Assembly: GCF_016623585.1 (NCBI RefSeq)
Contig: NZ_JAEHFY010000005.1
Coordinates: 1 to 64,000, forward strand
Length of the DNA: 64,000 nt
Reading direction: 5' to 3'
Source: Pedobacter segetis
GTDB lineage: Bacteria; Bacteroidota; Bacteroidia; Sphingobacteriales; Sphingobacteriaceae
In this document: piece by piece, positions 26,525-35,706 of the stretch
Position numbering within the stretch: the stretch's first letter is position 1
Layout of the letters: each line of letters starts with the position of its first letter
Translations under genes and position numbers: made by a program
Notes under the pieces: generated by a model
What the model saw: the letters and a program-made list of their open reading frames with translations, nothing else
The model's database searches: none
What the model was told of the DNA's origin: nothing

Positions 26525-28519
26525 ATGGATACTGAAGCAAAAGTAGCTTTAAAAGGAATATACTGTAATTCTATTACCCAATACTCTCGTTTTTTAACGC
26601 AAGAAGTAAACATAGGGGGGGTAAAAATGGGAGGGAAGCAGCCTATCCGTATTCAATCTATGACTACGGCTTACACAATGGATACTGAGGCATCCATTGA
26701 GCAAAGCATCAGGATGATTGATGCCGGTTGTGAATATGTGAGGATTACCGCCCCATCCATAAAAGAAGCGCAAAATTTAACCGAAATAAAAAAAGGCCTA
26801 TTGGCGAGAGGCTACCATACACCTTTGGTTGCCGATATACATTTTACGCCTAACGCCGCAGAACTCGCGGCAAAAATTGTTGAAAAAGTAAGGATAAATC
26901 CCGGTAATTATGCCGATAAAAAGAAGTTTGAAGAACTAAATTATACGCCAGAGGCTTACGAAAAAGAATTAGCTAGGATAAAAAAGAAATTTGCACCACT
27001 GGTAGAAATCTGTAAAGAACAGGGTACCGCGATGAGAATCGGGACTAACCATGGTTCCTTATCAGACAGGATCATGAGTTGGTATGGCGATACTCCGAAA
27101 GGGATGGTAGAATCTGCCATGGAGTTCATTCGTATCTGCCACGGCATGGATTATCACAACTTAGTAATCTCCATGAAATCTAGCAATGCGCAAGTTATGG
27201 TGCAAGCTTATCGGTTGTTGGTAAAAACCATGGTTGCAGAGGGAATGAATTATCCTTTACACTTAGGAGTAACAGAAGCAGGAGATGGAGAAGACGGGAG
27301 GATAAAATCTGCAGTTGGCATTGGCACTTTGTTAGAAGATGGTTTGGGCGATACCATCAGAGTTTCTTTAACAGAAGAGCCAGAATATGAAATCCCTGTG
27401 GCAAAAGCACTGGCTCTCCGTTACGAAAACCGTACCCAAGTAAATCAAGAAAATTTAGAAAACCCAGATTTTGACCTGCCAACGGGCTATTCGCCTTTTG
27501 AATATAACAAAAGAGAATCTGCAGAGCTAAACACCTTCATAGGTGGCCACCAAGTGCCTCGGGTGGTTTTAGACCTATCCGATCAAAACCTTAAAGATGT
27601 TAGTATTCTGGCTGCAGCAGGATATAATTATTCCCCTATTTTGGATAAATATAATATGGGCGATCAATCTATTGATTTTGCCTATCTAGGGGATAAATTG
27701 CCTTCCTTTAATTTCCCGGGTAATTTGAAGCAACTTTATGACTATCCCGTTTGGAAAAACCTAAAAATCAAAACAAATTGCCATCCTTTATTTACGCTTA
27801 AAGAGTACATCGGCGAAAGCCAAAAAGACCTTGCGCTTAATTTGGTAAAAGTAAAATATGCAGATTTAGAGGCTGATGATTTTGGCAAAATACCTTTTGA
27901 TAAAACTTTGGTTTTTGTTTTAGAAACCGATGCCGAGTATGGCATGATGGATCAGCGGGCCTTCTTTTTTAAGTTGATGAATTTAGGGATAGATACGCCC
28001 GTAATTATCAAAAGAACTTATGGTTTTAGCGATACCGAAACGATGGATCAAATAGAATTAAAAACCCAATTATATGCCGCAACCGATCTGGGTGCTTTGT
28101 TATTGGATGGTTTTGGAGATGGCGTTTGGTTAGATGCACCACAGGTTTCTACCAAGTTTAGGGTCTCTACTTCTTTTGGGATATTACAAGCTACAAGATC
28201 TAGGATCTCTAAAACAGAATATATAAGTTGCCCAAGCTGCGGACGCACTTTATTTGATCTACAAGAAACCACGCAGATGATACGTAGCAGAACAGATCAC
28301 TTAAAAGGTGTTAAGATCGGGATCATGGGCTGTATCGTAAACGGCCCAGGAGAAATGGCCGATGCGGATTACGGTTACGTAGGAACTGGCCCAGGAAAAA
28401 TAACCCTTTACCGGGGCAAAGAAGTGGTTAAGAAAAATGTAAGCTCTGATAATGCCCTAGATGATTTGATCGGGATTATGAAAGAGGACGGCATTTGGTT
28501 AGAAAAGGAGATTTTATAA
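26525..28519 (+). CDS. ispG: 4-hydroxy-3-methylbut-2-enyl diphosphate synthase, long form
   Basis: The 664-residue enzyme of the MEP isoprenoid pathway makes HMBPP from MEcPP. The N-terminal TIM barrel (about 20-300, IRIQSMTTAYTMDTEASIEQ, RITAPSIKEAQNL) is followed by a large insert domain and the C-terminal 4Fe-4S domain with cluster cysteines in SCPSCGR and MGCIVNGPGEM. The long, insert-containing form is typical of Bacteroidota, Chlamydiae and plants; E. coli IspG has 372 residues. ATG at 26525 is chosen over a TTG one codon earlier. Confidence 0.96.
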   Translation: MDTEAKVALKGIYCNSITQYSRFLTQEVNIGGVKMGGKQPIRIQSMTTAYTMDTEASIEQSIRMIDAGCEYVRITAPSIKEAQNLTEIKKGLLARGYHTPLVADIHFTPNAAELAAKIVEKVRINPGNYADKKKFEELNYTPEAYEKELARIKKKFAPLVEICKEQGTAMRIGTNHGSLSDRIMSWYGDTPKGMVESAMEFIRICHGMDYHNLVISMKSSNAQVMVQAYRLLVKTMVAEGMNYPLHLGVTEAGDGEDGRIKSAVGIGTLLEDGLGDTIRVSLTEEPEYEIPVAKALALRYENRTQVNQENLENPDFDLPTGYSPFEYNKRESAELNTFIGGHQVPRVVLDLSDQNLKDVSILAAAGYNYSPILDKYNMGDQSIDFAYLGDKLPSFNFPGNLKQLYDYPVWKNLKIKTNCHPLFTLKEYIGESQKDLALNLVKVKYADLEADDFGKIPFDKTLVFVLETDAEYGMMDQRAFFFKLMNLGIDTPVIIKRTYGFSDTETMDQIELKTQLYAATDLGALLLDGFGDGVWLDAPQVSTKFRVSTSFGILQATRSRISKTEYISCPSCGRTLFDLQETTQMIRSRTDHLKGVKIGIMGCIVNGPGEMADADYGYVGTGPGKITLYRGKEVVKKNVSSDNALDDLIGIMKEDGIWLEKEIL

Positions 28520-28535
28520 TATTTAACCAGAAATA

Positions 28536-29363
28536 TTAGTAAGCGGCTTTAACAAAATCGGCGCAAGCCAAAACAACTTTTTCCAAATCTTTTGGCAAAA
28601 CTTCTTTTTTATAAGGATGAGAAGCCCCAAAAACATGGTTGGCCCCTTCCACAACCATCAATTTAGAAGTTTGAGGTTGGTCTTGATGAAATTTTTCGGC
28701 TACCTTTACTTTAACCGCAGCATCATTTTCTCCTTGAACGATGAGCCAGGGTTTACGGATAATTTTGGCCGCATTATTTAGATCAAATTCTTTTTTATGA
28801 TTTAGAACATCATCTAAAAGAGAAATATCTAAAGGCATTAACTCTTTGGTACGGCCGTTTAAAATATAGTGTATTCCTGCTTTGCGCCATTCCGGCTCAT
28901 CTTCGTCATTCCATAAATCCCTAAAATTACCAATAGCAGCCCAAGTAAGCAGTTTTTTAACCCGATTGTCTTTTGCGGCCTGCAAGATACTGATCGCCCC
29001 GCCCCTACTGTGCCCCAATAAAACAATCTGTAGATGAGGGAATTTCTTTGCCGCAAAATCAATTACCTTGTCTAGATCATACAGTTCTTTAGATGGGGTG
29101 TTTTTAGAGAATAATTCTAAATCTTTAATGTCAGATAGGTCATCGGGTTTAACGCCACTATGGGAAAAGTTAAATTTTAGAAAAAAAATACTTTTATCCG
29201 CAAAATAGCTGGCTGTTAAATTGTGGGTGCCCCAATCTTTGAAACCCTTAAATCCATGAACAAAAATAACCAGATAATCTGGATAAGAATTGGAATAAGT
29301 AATATCCCCGATAATGGGAAGATCATCAGCTCCTTTAATTTCAAATGTTTCTTTTTCAAACAT
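28536..29363 (-). CDS. Alpha/beta hydrolase
   Basis: The 275-residue protein has a hydrolase fold: oxyanion strand VIFVHGFKGFKDWG, nucleophile elbow LLGHSRGGA (Ser), a late-strand acid in VQGENDAAV (Asp) and the catalytic His in VEGANHVFGASHP. It resembles dienelactone-hydrolase/acyl-peptidase-like serine hydrolases. The substrate is unknown. I start at the ATG at 29363; the frame stays open for 26 more codons, but those are not family-like. It converges on ispG with 16 bases between. Confidence 0.8.
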   Translation of the reverse strand: MFEKETFEIKGADDLPIIGDITYSNSYPDYLVIFVHGFKGFKDWGTHNLTASYFADKSIFFLKFNFSHSGVKPDDLSDIKDLELFSKNTPSKELYDLDKVIDFAAKKFPHLQIVLLGHSRGGAISILQAAKDNRVKKLLTWAAIGNFRDLWNDEDEPEWRKAGIHYILNGRTKELMPLDISLLDDVLNHKKEFDLNNAAKIIRKPWLIVQGENDAAVKVKVAEKFHQDQPQTSKLMVVEGANHVFGASHPYKKEVLPKDLEKVVLACADFVKAAY

Positions 29364-29481
29364 GGTTTTCAAAATGATCTTCAAATTAGCTAAATATTCT
29401 TGTATTTTGAAATTTGGGCCATTAACCAGGGTTAAAAGCAAATCTTAAACCCCCATCTATAATATCTCTTTTGAGCAATAA

Positions 29482-30528
29482 TCATATCCCCAAGATATCA
29501 CAATATCTTTTAATGGCATTCAGTTCCTCTTGGGCAATAAACAAATGAAAATCTTCCTTTTTATTAGCTACCTGCGCATTTTCTAATGATTGGTAATATT
29601 TAATCCTGTTTTCAAAATCTCCTTTGATATTTGCGATTACATAACCGTTTTTTAGCAAGATTAGATTCATAATAAGTCTTGACGTTCTTCCGTTACCATC
29701 CAAAAATGGATGTATGGTAACCAACCTTTCACTTAATTCTGCCGCTAAAACCACGGGGTGTAAATGGTTCTTATTTGCCTCATACCAAAAAAACAGATCC
29801 TCCATTTGTTTTTTTACGATAAAAGGCTGAGGTGGCAAATGTTTGCTTCCACTGATCATCACTTGCACATCCCTGTATTTGCCGGCATATTTTGGTTCTA
29901 TACCCTTCAATATAAGTGAATGGAGCAACAACAAATCCTTTTCAGAAAAATCAGAATCTTTATCAATCAGCTCTTTTAAATAAATAATAGCTTCCTTATG
30001 GTTAATGGCCTCTAAATGCTCTCGCATACTTTTCCCAGAAATGGTAATACCTTCGTTAACCACTAAATCTGTTTCTTTTAATGTAAGCGTATTGCCTTCT
30101 ATACGGTTGCTCTCAAATGTATATTCTAATTCTAATGCTTCGGTTATTTTATAACTATCTAAATTTCTATATTGATTTAGCTTTTGCTTTAAAACATCAA
30201 TCTCTTCTAAAATTTTAGTAAGGTCATCAATAGATTTTAATTCACTCTTCTTATAATATCTTACCTTATCTTCTGCAACAGATAAAACTTCTAAAGCAAA
30301 ATTACCGTAACCAATTTGATCTACAACTTGCCCACTTAACCAATCTATTAATAAGTCATGAGCATCTATTTCTAAAAGATGGGCAAGTTTGATTACTTGT
30401 TCCCTAGTTGGTGTTCTAGTACCAGACTCGAATTTGCTTATCAATGAAGAGTCAATGTTTAAAGAATGAGCTACATCTTTAAGTTTAAGCTTTTTATTTA
30501 TCCTTGCAGATTTAATTTTATTCTCCAT
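29482..30528 (-). CDS. HTH-Fic fusion protein (XRE domain plus AMPylase)
   Basis: The 348-residue protein has an N-terminal XRE helix-turn-helix (about 3-60, KLKLKDVAHSLNIDSSLISKFESGTRTP), a linker helix, and a Fic domain (about 120-345). The Fic core HPFLDGNGRTSR (273-284) has all key residues. An upstream inhibitory helix carries S140-NRI-E144-G145, the (S/T)xxxE(G/N) motif of class II Fic enzymes, so it should be auto-inhibited. Fic enzymes transfer AMP from ATP to proteins. The attached DNA-binding domain and the operator-like repeats over its own promoter suggest an autoregulator. The target is unknown. Confidence 0.9.
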   Translation of the reverse strand: MENKIKSARINKKLKLKDVAHSLNIDSSLISKFESGTRTPTREQVIKLAHLLEIDAHDLLIDWLSGQVVDQIGYGNFALEVLSVAEDKVRYYKKSELKSIDDLTKILEEIDVLKQKLNQYRNLDSYKITEALELEYTFESNRIEGNTLTLKETDLVVNEGITISGKSMREHLEAINHKEAIIYLKELIDKDSDFSEKDLLLLHSLILKGIEPKYAGKYRDVQVMISGSKHLPPQPFIVKKQMEDLFFWYEANKNHLHPVVLAAELSERLVTIHPFLDGNGRTSRLIMNLILLKNGYVIANIKGDFENRIKYYQSLENAQVANKKEDFHLFIAQEELNAIKRYCDILGI

Positions 30529-30531
30529 TAT

Positions 30532-30581
30532 ATGACAAAAAAATTCATGACAAATTTAGTCATTTATTTTCGATTATCAAA
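30532..30581 (-). promoter_or_regulatory. Promoter and operator repeats of the HTH-Fic gene
   Basis: On the minus strand TTTG, 19 bases and TAAATTTG (plus 30551-30558) form a full promoter. On the plus strand the 8-mer ATGACAAA occurs at 30532-30539 and 30547-30554, exactly 15 bases apart, and an inverted GTCAT lies at 30559-30563, making ATGAC-N7-GTCAT over the -7 element. This fits binding of the encoded XRE domain. Confidence 0.6.
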
Positions 30582-30600
30582 TTTAGAAAGTTATTTTAAA

Positions 30601-30640
30601 TAAAAAGCCCTTTCCTATATTAATAGAAAAGGGCTTTTTT
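30601..30640. terminator. Terminator of the str operon
   Basis: A strong hairpin (AAAAAGCCCTTT / AAAAGGGCTTTTTT) lies 18 bases past the rpsJ stop codon. It has A and T runs on both sides and could work in both directions. Confidence 0.85.
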
Positions 30641-30657
30641 AAGATTATGAAAATCTA

Positions 30658-30963
30658 TCAGACTTTGATCTCAACTTCAACACCTGAAGGTAATTCCAAT
30701 TTCATCAAAGCATCAACGGTTTTAGCCGATGCGCTATAAATATCTAACAACCTTTTGTAAGAACAAAGTTGAAATTGCTCTCTTGCTTTTTTGTTAACGT
30801 GTGGAGAACGTAAAACGGTGTAGATCTTCTTCTCTGTTGGAAGAGGGATCGGACCACTAACTACTGCACCAGTAGGTTTAACAGTCTTTACGATTTTCTC
30901 GGCAGATTTATCTACCAAATTGTAATCGTAAGATTTTAATTTAATTCTGATTCTTTGGCTCAT
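30658..30963 (-). CDS. rpsJ: 30S ribosomal protein S10
   Basis: The 101-residue protein has the S10 signature ([50 protein letters not shown]). It is the last gene of rpsL-rpsG-fusA-rpsJ. In many Bacteroidota rpsJ continues into rplC and the S10 operon; here a strong terminator and an unrelated Fic gene follow. Confidence 0.98.
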   Translation of the reverse strand: MSQRIRIKLKSYDYNLVDKSAEKIVKTVKPTGAVVSGPIPLPTEKKIYTVLRSPHVNKKAREQFQLCSYKRLLDIYSASAKTVDALMKLELPSGVEVEIKV

Positions 30964-31025
30964 TTTATTTGTTTTATGTTTCCTCGTTAGAGCTATTTAT
31001 AACGAGAAACGGGTTTGTTTTTATT

Positions 31026-31106
31026 GAAAGTTTTAAGTATTAGGCTGTAAGTTATAAGTACACCAAGTTTTCACTTATAACTTCAAACTTACAACCTATA
31101 ACTTTC
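31026..31106. repeat. Word-repeat hairpin between fusA and rpsJ
   Basis: The arms are imperfect inverted copies built from GTAAGTTATAAGT-like words. The left arm (31026-31060) reads GAAAGTTTTAAG...GTAAGTTATAAGT. The reverse complement of the right arm (31070-31106) reads GAAAGTTATAGG...GTAAGTTTGAAGTTATAAGT. The fusA stop codon (31106-31108) touches its end. It would fold as a long hairpin in the operon mRNA. Confidence 0.75.
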
Positions 31107-33211
31107 TATGCGTTTGCTTTTGCTCCTTTAACCTTGGCAATCACTTCTTCCTGTACTCCTTTTGGAGCTGGTTCATAGTGATCAAATTCCATTGTAGAGG
31201 TTGCTCTACCAGAAGTAATGGTGCGTAACTGGGTTACATATCCAAACATTTCTGAAAGCGGTACCAAAGCTTTGATTACTTGAGCTCCCGCTCTTGTATC
31301 CATACCTTGCAACTGCCCTCTTCTTCTGTTTAAATCTCCCATAACATCACCCATGTTTTCTTCTGGAGTTAAAACTTCGATCTTCATGATCGGCTCCATT
31401 AAAACAGGACGACATTTTGGCAACGCTTCTCTAAAAGCCATTCTAGCAGCTAATTCAAAAGATAAGGCATCAGAATCGACCGCATGGAAAGAGCCATCAA
31501 TTAATCTTACCTTCATCCCAGTTACAGGGTAACCAGCTAAAACACCATTTGGTAAAGAATTTTCGAAACCTTTTTGTACAGAAGGTATAAATTCTCTAGG
31601 GATTGAACCACCAGAAATTTCGTTAATAAACTCTAAACCTAATTTACCCTCTTCAGATGGCGATATCACCACCTGTATATCAGCAAATTTACCACGACCA
31701 CCAGATTGCTTCTTATAAACCTCACGGTGTTGCGCTTCTCCGGTAATAGCTTCTTTATAAGCAACTTGTGGCGCACCTTGGTTAACCTCAACTTTAAATT
31801 CACGTTTTAAGCGATCCATTAAAATATCTAAGTGAAGCTCGCCCATACCTTGGATAATAGTTTGGCCAGAATCCTCATCTGTGTGAACACGGAAGGTTGG
31901 ATCTTCTTCAGCTAATTTATTTAAGGCCATACCCAGTTTATCAACATCAGCTTGAGTTTTTGGCTCAATAGCTAAACCGATTACCGGATCTGGAAAGTTC
32001 ATAGACTCTAAAACAACTGGGTTTTTCTCTTCGCAAAGCGTATCGCCGGTCTTAATATCCTTAAAACCAACAACGGCTGCAATATCCCCTGCTCCTACGT
32101 TAGGAATTGGGTTTTGCTTGTTGGCATGCATTTGGAAGATACGGGAAATACGTTCTTTGTTCTCAGAACGGGCATTGTAGATATAAGAACCAGCCTCTAG
32201 GTTTCCAGAGTAAACCCTAATGAAACATAAACGGCCTACAAAAGGATCTGTAGCGATTTTAAAAGCTAAAGCTGCAAAAGGTTCTTTTTCGCTAGGCTTG
32301 CAAAGTACTTCTTCTCCCGTTTTAGGGTTTGTTCCTTTAACGCCTTCTTGATCCATTGGAGATGGCAATAATTCCATCACATAATCCAACATTGTTTGAA
32401 CCCCTTTATTTTTGAAAGACGAACCACAAACCATAGGAACGATAGAAGCATCAATAACTGCTTTACGTAAAGCATCTAAGATCTCGCGTTCTGTTATAGA
32501 TTCTGGATCGTCAAAGAATTTCTCCATCAAAGTTTCATCATAATCGGCAACTGCTTCCAACAACTTCTCTCTCCATTCTTTTGCCTCTTCAACTAAATCT
32601 TCAGGAATTGGGACTTCAGTAAAAGTCATCCCTTTATCTTCTTCGTTCCAGATGATACCTCTCCAATTGATCAAATCTACTACTCCTTTGAATTGATCTT
32701 CTGAACCGATTGGTATTTGTAAAGGTACCGCGTTAGAACCTAACATATCCTTAACCTGTTTAACAACCTTTAAAAAATCTGCACCGGCTCTGTCCATTTT
32801 ATTAACAAAACCAATACGAGAAACATTATAATTGTTTGCCAAACGCCAGTTAGTTTCTGATTGAGGCTCAACACCATCAACCGCAGAGAATAGAAAAACC
32901 AAACCGTCCAATACCCTTAAAGATCTGTTTACCTCAACGGTAAAATCTACGTGTCCTGGGGTATCTATAATATTGATGTGATAATTGTCTCCTCTGTATT
33001 TCCAGTTTACAGTGGTTGCGGCAGAAGTAATGGTAATACCACGCTCCTGCTCTTGTGCCATCCAGTCCATTGTTGCAGCACCATCATGTACCTCACCAAT
33101 TTTATGGCTCACACCTGCATAATAAAGAATACGTTCGGTAGTTGTTGTTTTACCCGCATCAATGTGGGCAGCAATTCCAATGTTTCTTGTGTATTTTAAA
33201 TCTCTTGACAT
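31106..33211 (-). CDS. fusA: Elongation factor G
   Basis: The 701-residue protein has the G-domain motifs G1 [16 protein letters not shown]3 DTPGHVDF and G4 [10 protein letters not shown], and EF-G domains II to V ([18 protein letters not shown], then [30 protein letters not shown]). It drives translocation on the ribosome. It lies in the str operon between rpsG and rpsJ, and word-repeat hairpins fill both flanking gaps. Confidence 0.98.
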   Translation of the reverse strand: MSRDLKYTRNIGIAAHIDAGKTTTTERILYYAGVSHKIGEVHDGAATMDWMAQEQERGITITSAATTVNWKYRGDNYHINIIDTPGHVDFTVEVNRSLRVLDGLVFLFSAVDGVEPQSETNWRLANNYNVSRIGFVNKMDRAGADFLKVVKQVKDMLGSNAVPLQIPIGSEDQFKGVVDLINWRGIIWNEEDKGMTFTEVPIPEDLVEEAKEWREKLLEAVADYDETLMEKFFDDPESITEREILDALRKAVIDASIVPMVCGSSFKNKGVQTMLDYVMELLPSPMDQEGVKGTNPKTGEEVLCKPSEKEPFAALAFKIATDPFVGRLCFIRVYSGNLEAGSYIYNARSENKERISRIFQMHANKQNPIPNVGAGDIAAVVGFKDIKTGDTLCEEKNPVVLESMNFPDPVIGLAIEPKTQADVDKLGMALNKLAEEDPTFRVHTDEDSGQTIIQGMGELHLDILMDRLKREFKVEVNQGAPQVAYKEAITGEAQHREVYKKQSGGRGKFADIQVVISPSEEGKLGLEFINEISGGSIPREFIPSVQKGFENSLPNGVLAGYPVTGMKVRLIDGSFHAVDSDALSFELAARMAFREALPKCRPVLMEPIMKIEVLTPEENMGDVMGDLNRRRGQLQGMDTRAGAQVIKALVPLSEMFGYVTQLRTITSGRATSTMEFDHYEPAPKGVQEEVIAKVKGAKANA

Positions 33212-33230
33212 CTTGTTTTTTTTTGGTTTT

Positions 33231-33320
33231 ACCGATTTAAAGATTACACCGATTCAAGTTATTTACAAAAATCGGTGTTTTAAATCTGTGCAATCCTATA
33301 ATCTGTGTAATCCCTAATCT
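33231..33320. repeat. Word-repeat hairpin between rpsG and fusA
   Basis: The element is built from GATTACACAGATT-like words. The left arm (33231-33254) holds GATTACACCGATT. The reverse complement of the right arm (33270-33314) contains GATTACACAGATT, GATTGCACAGATT and CACCGATT. The arms face each other, so the transcript could fold. The sequence class differs from 31026-31106 but the style is the same. Confidence 0.7.
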
Positions 33321-33786
33321 AGAATCTAAAGTGAGAGAATGCTTTGTTAGCTTCTGCCATCTTGTGGGTATCTTCTTTCTTTTTAACCGCGGCACCTTCG
33401 CCTTTTGCAGCAGAGATGATCTCACCGGCTAATTTCTCAGTCATGGTTTTTTCACCACGTTTTCTACTGTAACCAATTAACCATTTCATTCCCAACGCAA
33501 TTTTGCGCTCTGGCCTTACTTCCATAGGTACTTGAAAGTTAGCGCCGCCAACACGCCTAGATTTTACTTCTACAGCTGGGCTAATGTTAACTAATGCTTT
33601 TTTCCATTGCTCTAAACCGTTTTCACTAGTTTTGGTCTCCACAATCTCAATAGCTCCGTAAAAGATGTCATAAGCGATAGATTTCTTACCGTCAAACATC
33701 ATATTATTTACAAACCTGGTAACCATAACGTCGTTAAACTTCGGGTCGGGCAGGATGATTCTCTTTTTTGGTTTCGATTTTCTCAT
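33319..33786 (-). CDS. rpsG: 30S ribosomal protein S7
   Basis: The 155-residue protein has the S7 pattern ([43 protein letters not shown], and [17 protein letters not shown]...[12 protein letters not shown]). It nucleates the 30S head. Preceded by a strong GGAGG site identical to that of rpsB, it lies 19 bases after rpsL. Confidence 0.98.
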   Translation of the reverse strand: MRKSKPKKRIILPDPKFNDVMVTRFVNNMMFDGKKSIAYDIFYGAIEIVETKTSENGLEQWKKALVNISPAVEVKSRRVGGANFQVPMEVRPERKIALGMKWLIGYSRKRGEKTMTEKLAGEIISAAKGEGAAVKKKEDTHKMAEANKAFSHFRF

Positions 33787-33800
33787 TGTCTTGTCCTCCG
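33787..33800 (-). promoter_or_regulatory. Strong Shine-Dalgarno of rpsG
   Basis: CGGAGGACAAGACA directly before the ATG, identical to the 14 bases in front of rpsB at 12217-12230. Confidence 0.8.
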
Positions 33801-33805
33801 TTTAA

Positions 33806-34219
33806 TTATTTCTTTTTACCTTTTGTTGGTGCGGCCGCAGCTTGTCCTGGTTTAGGTTTCTTAGTACCATATTTAGAACGACGTTGATTCCTGCCTGCAA
33901 CTCCTGCTGTATCTAATGCACCACGAACGATGTGATAACGCACTCCGGGTAGATCTTTTACCCTGCCACCACGTACCAAAACAATAGAGTGTTCTTGTAA
34001 ATTGTGCCCTTCTCCAGGGATGTAAGCGTTAATCTCTTTTCCGTTTGTTAAACGTACACGGGCAACTTTACGCATTGCAGAGTTTGGTTTTTTAGGGGTA
34101 GTAGTATATACACGCGTACATACACCTCTTCGCTGTGGACAGTTGTCCAACGCTGGGGATTTACTCTTATCCTCCAGAGCTACTCTACCTTTCCTAACTA
34201 ATTGTTGAATGGTTGGCAT
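33806..34219 (-). CDS. rpsL: 30S ribosomal protein S12
   Basis: The 137-residue protein has the S12 core ([79 protein letters not shown]). K in TPKKPNS and in GRVKDLPG are the positions where streptomycin resistance arises in other species; both are wild type here. A Lys/Ala-rich tail extends the C-terminus. First gene of the str operon. Confidence 0.98.
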   Translation of the reverse strand: MPTIQQLVRKGRVALEDKSKSPALDNCPQRRGVCTRVYTTTPKKPNSAMRKVARVRLTNGKEINAYIPGEGHNLQEHSIVLVRGGRVKDLPGVRYHIVRGALDTAGVAGRNQRRSKYGTKKPKPGQAAAAPTKGKKK

Positions 34220-34297
34220 TAAGCTTTTTTAAATATTTAATTGTTAAATTGTTAAGTCTTTTACTATGAAGTTTAATCCACCTAAGCAAAAGGACTG

Positions 34298-34328
34298 CAA
34301 AAGTAAGATTTTATTTTTTGATTTTCAA
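34298..34328 (-). promoter_or_regulatory. str operon promoter
   Basis: The minus strand reads TTG, exactly 20 bases, TACTTTTG and C, a full match to the consensus. The leader to the rpsL ATG is about 75 bases. Confidence 0.8.
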
Positions 34329-34404
34329 TAGGTTGAAGGATTTTTTTTAGTGGTTAATCATGTATGTTTTTAGTGCTTCGGATGAATAATCCTAAAATTC
34401 TTTT

Positions 34405-35643
34405 TCAGGTAGTTCCCATATCAAAAACCTCGTTCATAATTATACCGGTTGCGCCAACATTTTCTTTAATATAATTCCCAGCAATTCTCCCGGCTTTTTT
34501 TCTAAAACCGTCATCAAAAGTAAGTTGGTTAAAAATTTTGTTTAATTCATCCTGATTATTAATGGCAAACCCCCCTTCTAAAGCAACTAAATCAATTGCT
34601 TCTTTAAATTTTTGGTGTTTAGGCCCAAAAACAACTGGCAATGCGTAGGCCGCTGCTTCTAAAGTATTGTGAATGCCATTGCCAAACCCGCCTCCTATGT
34701 AAGCGGCATCAGCGTAAGCATATAATGAAGAAAGCATTCCTATATTATCGATGATTAAAACCCTGCGTTTTTCAACTCCAGGTGTGCTTTCAATTTCAGA
34801 ATACCCCATCGCTTTTTCTGCGCATAACTTTTTCAGGTTTTTAATATTGGTTTCAGAAATTTCATGAGGGGCAAAAATAAATTTCCAGCCTTTCGGCGAT
34901 GTTGAAATGAAATTAGAAAGCAGTTTCTCGTCTTCTAACCAAGTACTCCCGCAGATAAATAGTTTATTATCTCCTTTAAATTTATCAATTAATGGAAAGA
35001 CTTTTCTGTTTTGTGCCAAATCTGTAACGCTATCAAACCTGGTATCGCCACTTATGGTAAAATTATTTAACCCGATACTTTTTAATAACCCTGCCGAAGT
35101 TTGGTTTTGCACAAAAAAATGGGTAACACATTCTAAAATTTTACGATAAAATCCGCCGTAAGGCTTAAAAAAAAGTTGTTCTTTTCTAAAAATTGATGAA
35201 GTAACGTAAAGGGGGATTTCTTGCTTTTTAAGTTCTAAAAAAAAATGATTCCAGTATTCATATTTATTAAAGAACGCCATTTCGGGATTAAAAATTTTGA
35301 TAAAATCCTTGGCGTTTTTTGAAGTATCCAAAGGCAAATAAAGAATATGATCTCCCAGAAGCGAGTTTTTTCTAACTTCATACCCAGATGGAGAAAAAAA
35401 AGTAATCACTATTTTTTTATCTATAAATCTTTTTCTAAGGGCTTGTAAAAGTGGTTTCCCTTGTTCAAATTCTCCCAATGATGCAAAATGGAACCATATA
35501 TTTTTTTTCGATGAGTCTGGCTTAAATCTTAGCCTCCAGTTCTTTCTCCCCTCGATCCATAAGTTTGCCTTTTTGTTAAAAAAAGAAACCACCCATATCA
35601 AAAAGTAATAAAATTTAATCCCAATGTTATAAATTATAGGCAT
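34405..35643 (-). CDS. waaA: 3-deoxy-D-manno-octulosonic acid transferase
   Basis: The 412-residue GT30 glycosyltransferase has an N-terminal membrane anchor (about 5-22), the catalytic-base region FHFASLGEFEQGKPL with its Glu, and the C-terminal donor-binding part (CGSTWLEDEKLL, YIGGGFGNGIHNTLEAAAYALPVVFGPKHQKFKEA). It adds Kdo to lipid A, which shows that the organism makes lipopolysaccharide. It is divergent from ugd with 63 bases between. Confidence 0.93.
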   Translation of the reverse strand: MPIIYNIGIKFYYFLIWVVSFFNKKANLWIEGRKNWRLRFKPDSSKKNIWFHFASLGEFEQGKPLLQALRKRFIDKKIVITFFSPSGYEVRKNSLLGDHILYLPLDTSKNAKDFIKIFNPEMAFFNKYEYWNHFFLELKKQEIPLYVTSSIFRKEQLFFKPYGGFYRKILECVTHFFVQNQTSAGLLKSIGLNNFTISGDTRFDSVTDLAQNRKVFPLIDKFKGDNKLFICGSTWLEDEKLLSNFISTSPKGWKFIFAPHEISETNIKNLKKLCAEKAMGYSEIESTPGVEKRRVLIIDNIGMLSSLYAYADAAYIGGGFGNGIHNTLEAAAYALPVVFGPKHQKFKEAIDLVALEGGFAINNQDELNKIFNQLTFDDGFRKKAGRIAGNYIKENVGATGIIMNEVFDMGTT

Positions 35644-35706
35644 TTATCTATCGATTTATTAACTTCGTCAAGTTTAAAGAAATTTAAGAAAATACAGTAA
35701 TTAAAT

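Noticed and set aside
29364-29441. N-terminal extension of the hydrolase (LVNGPN, resembling dehydroquinase AroQ)
   Set aside because: Only six residues match, there is no further AroQ sequence, and the hydrolase fold starts at the later ATG.
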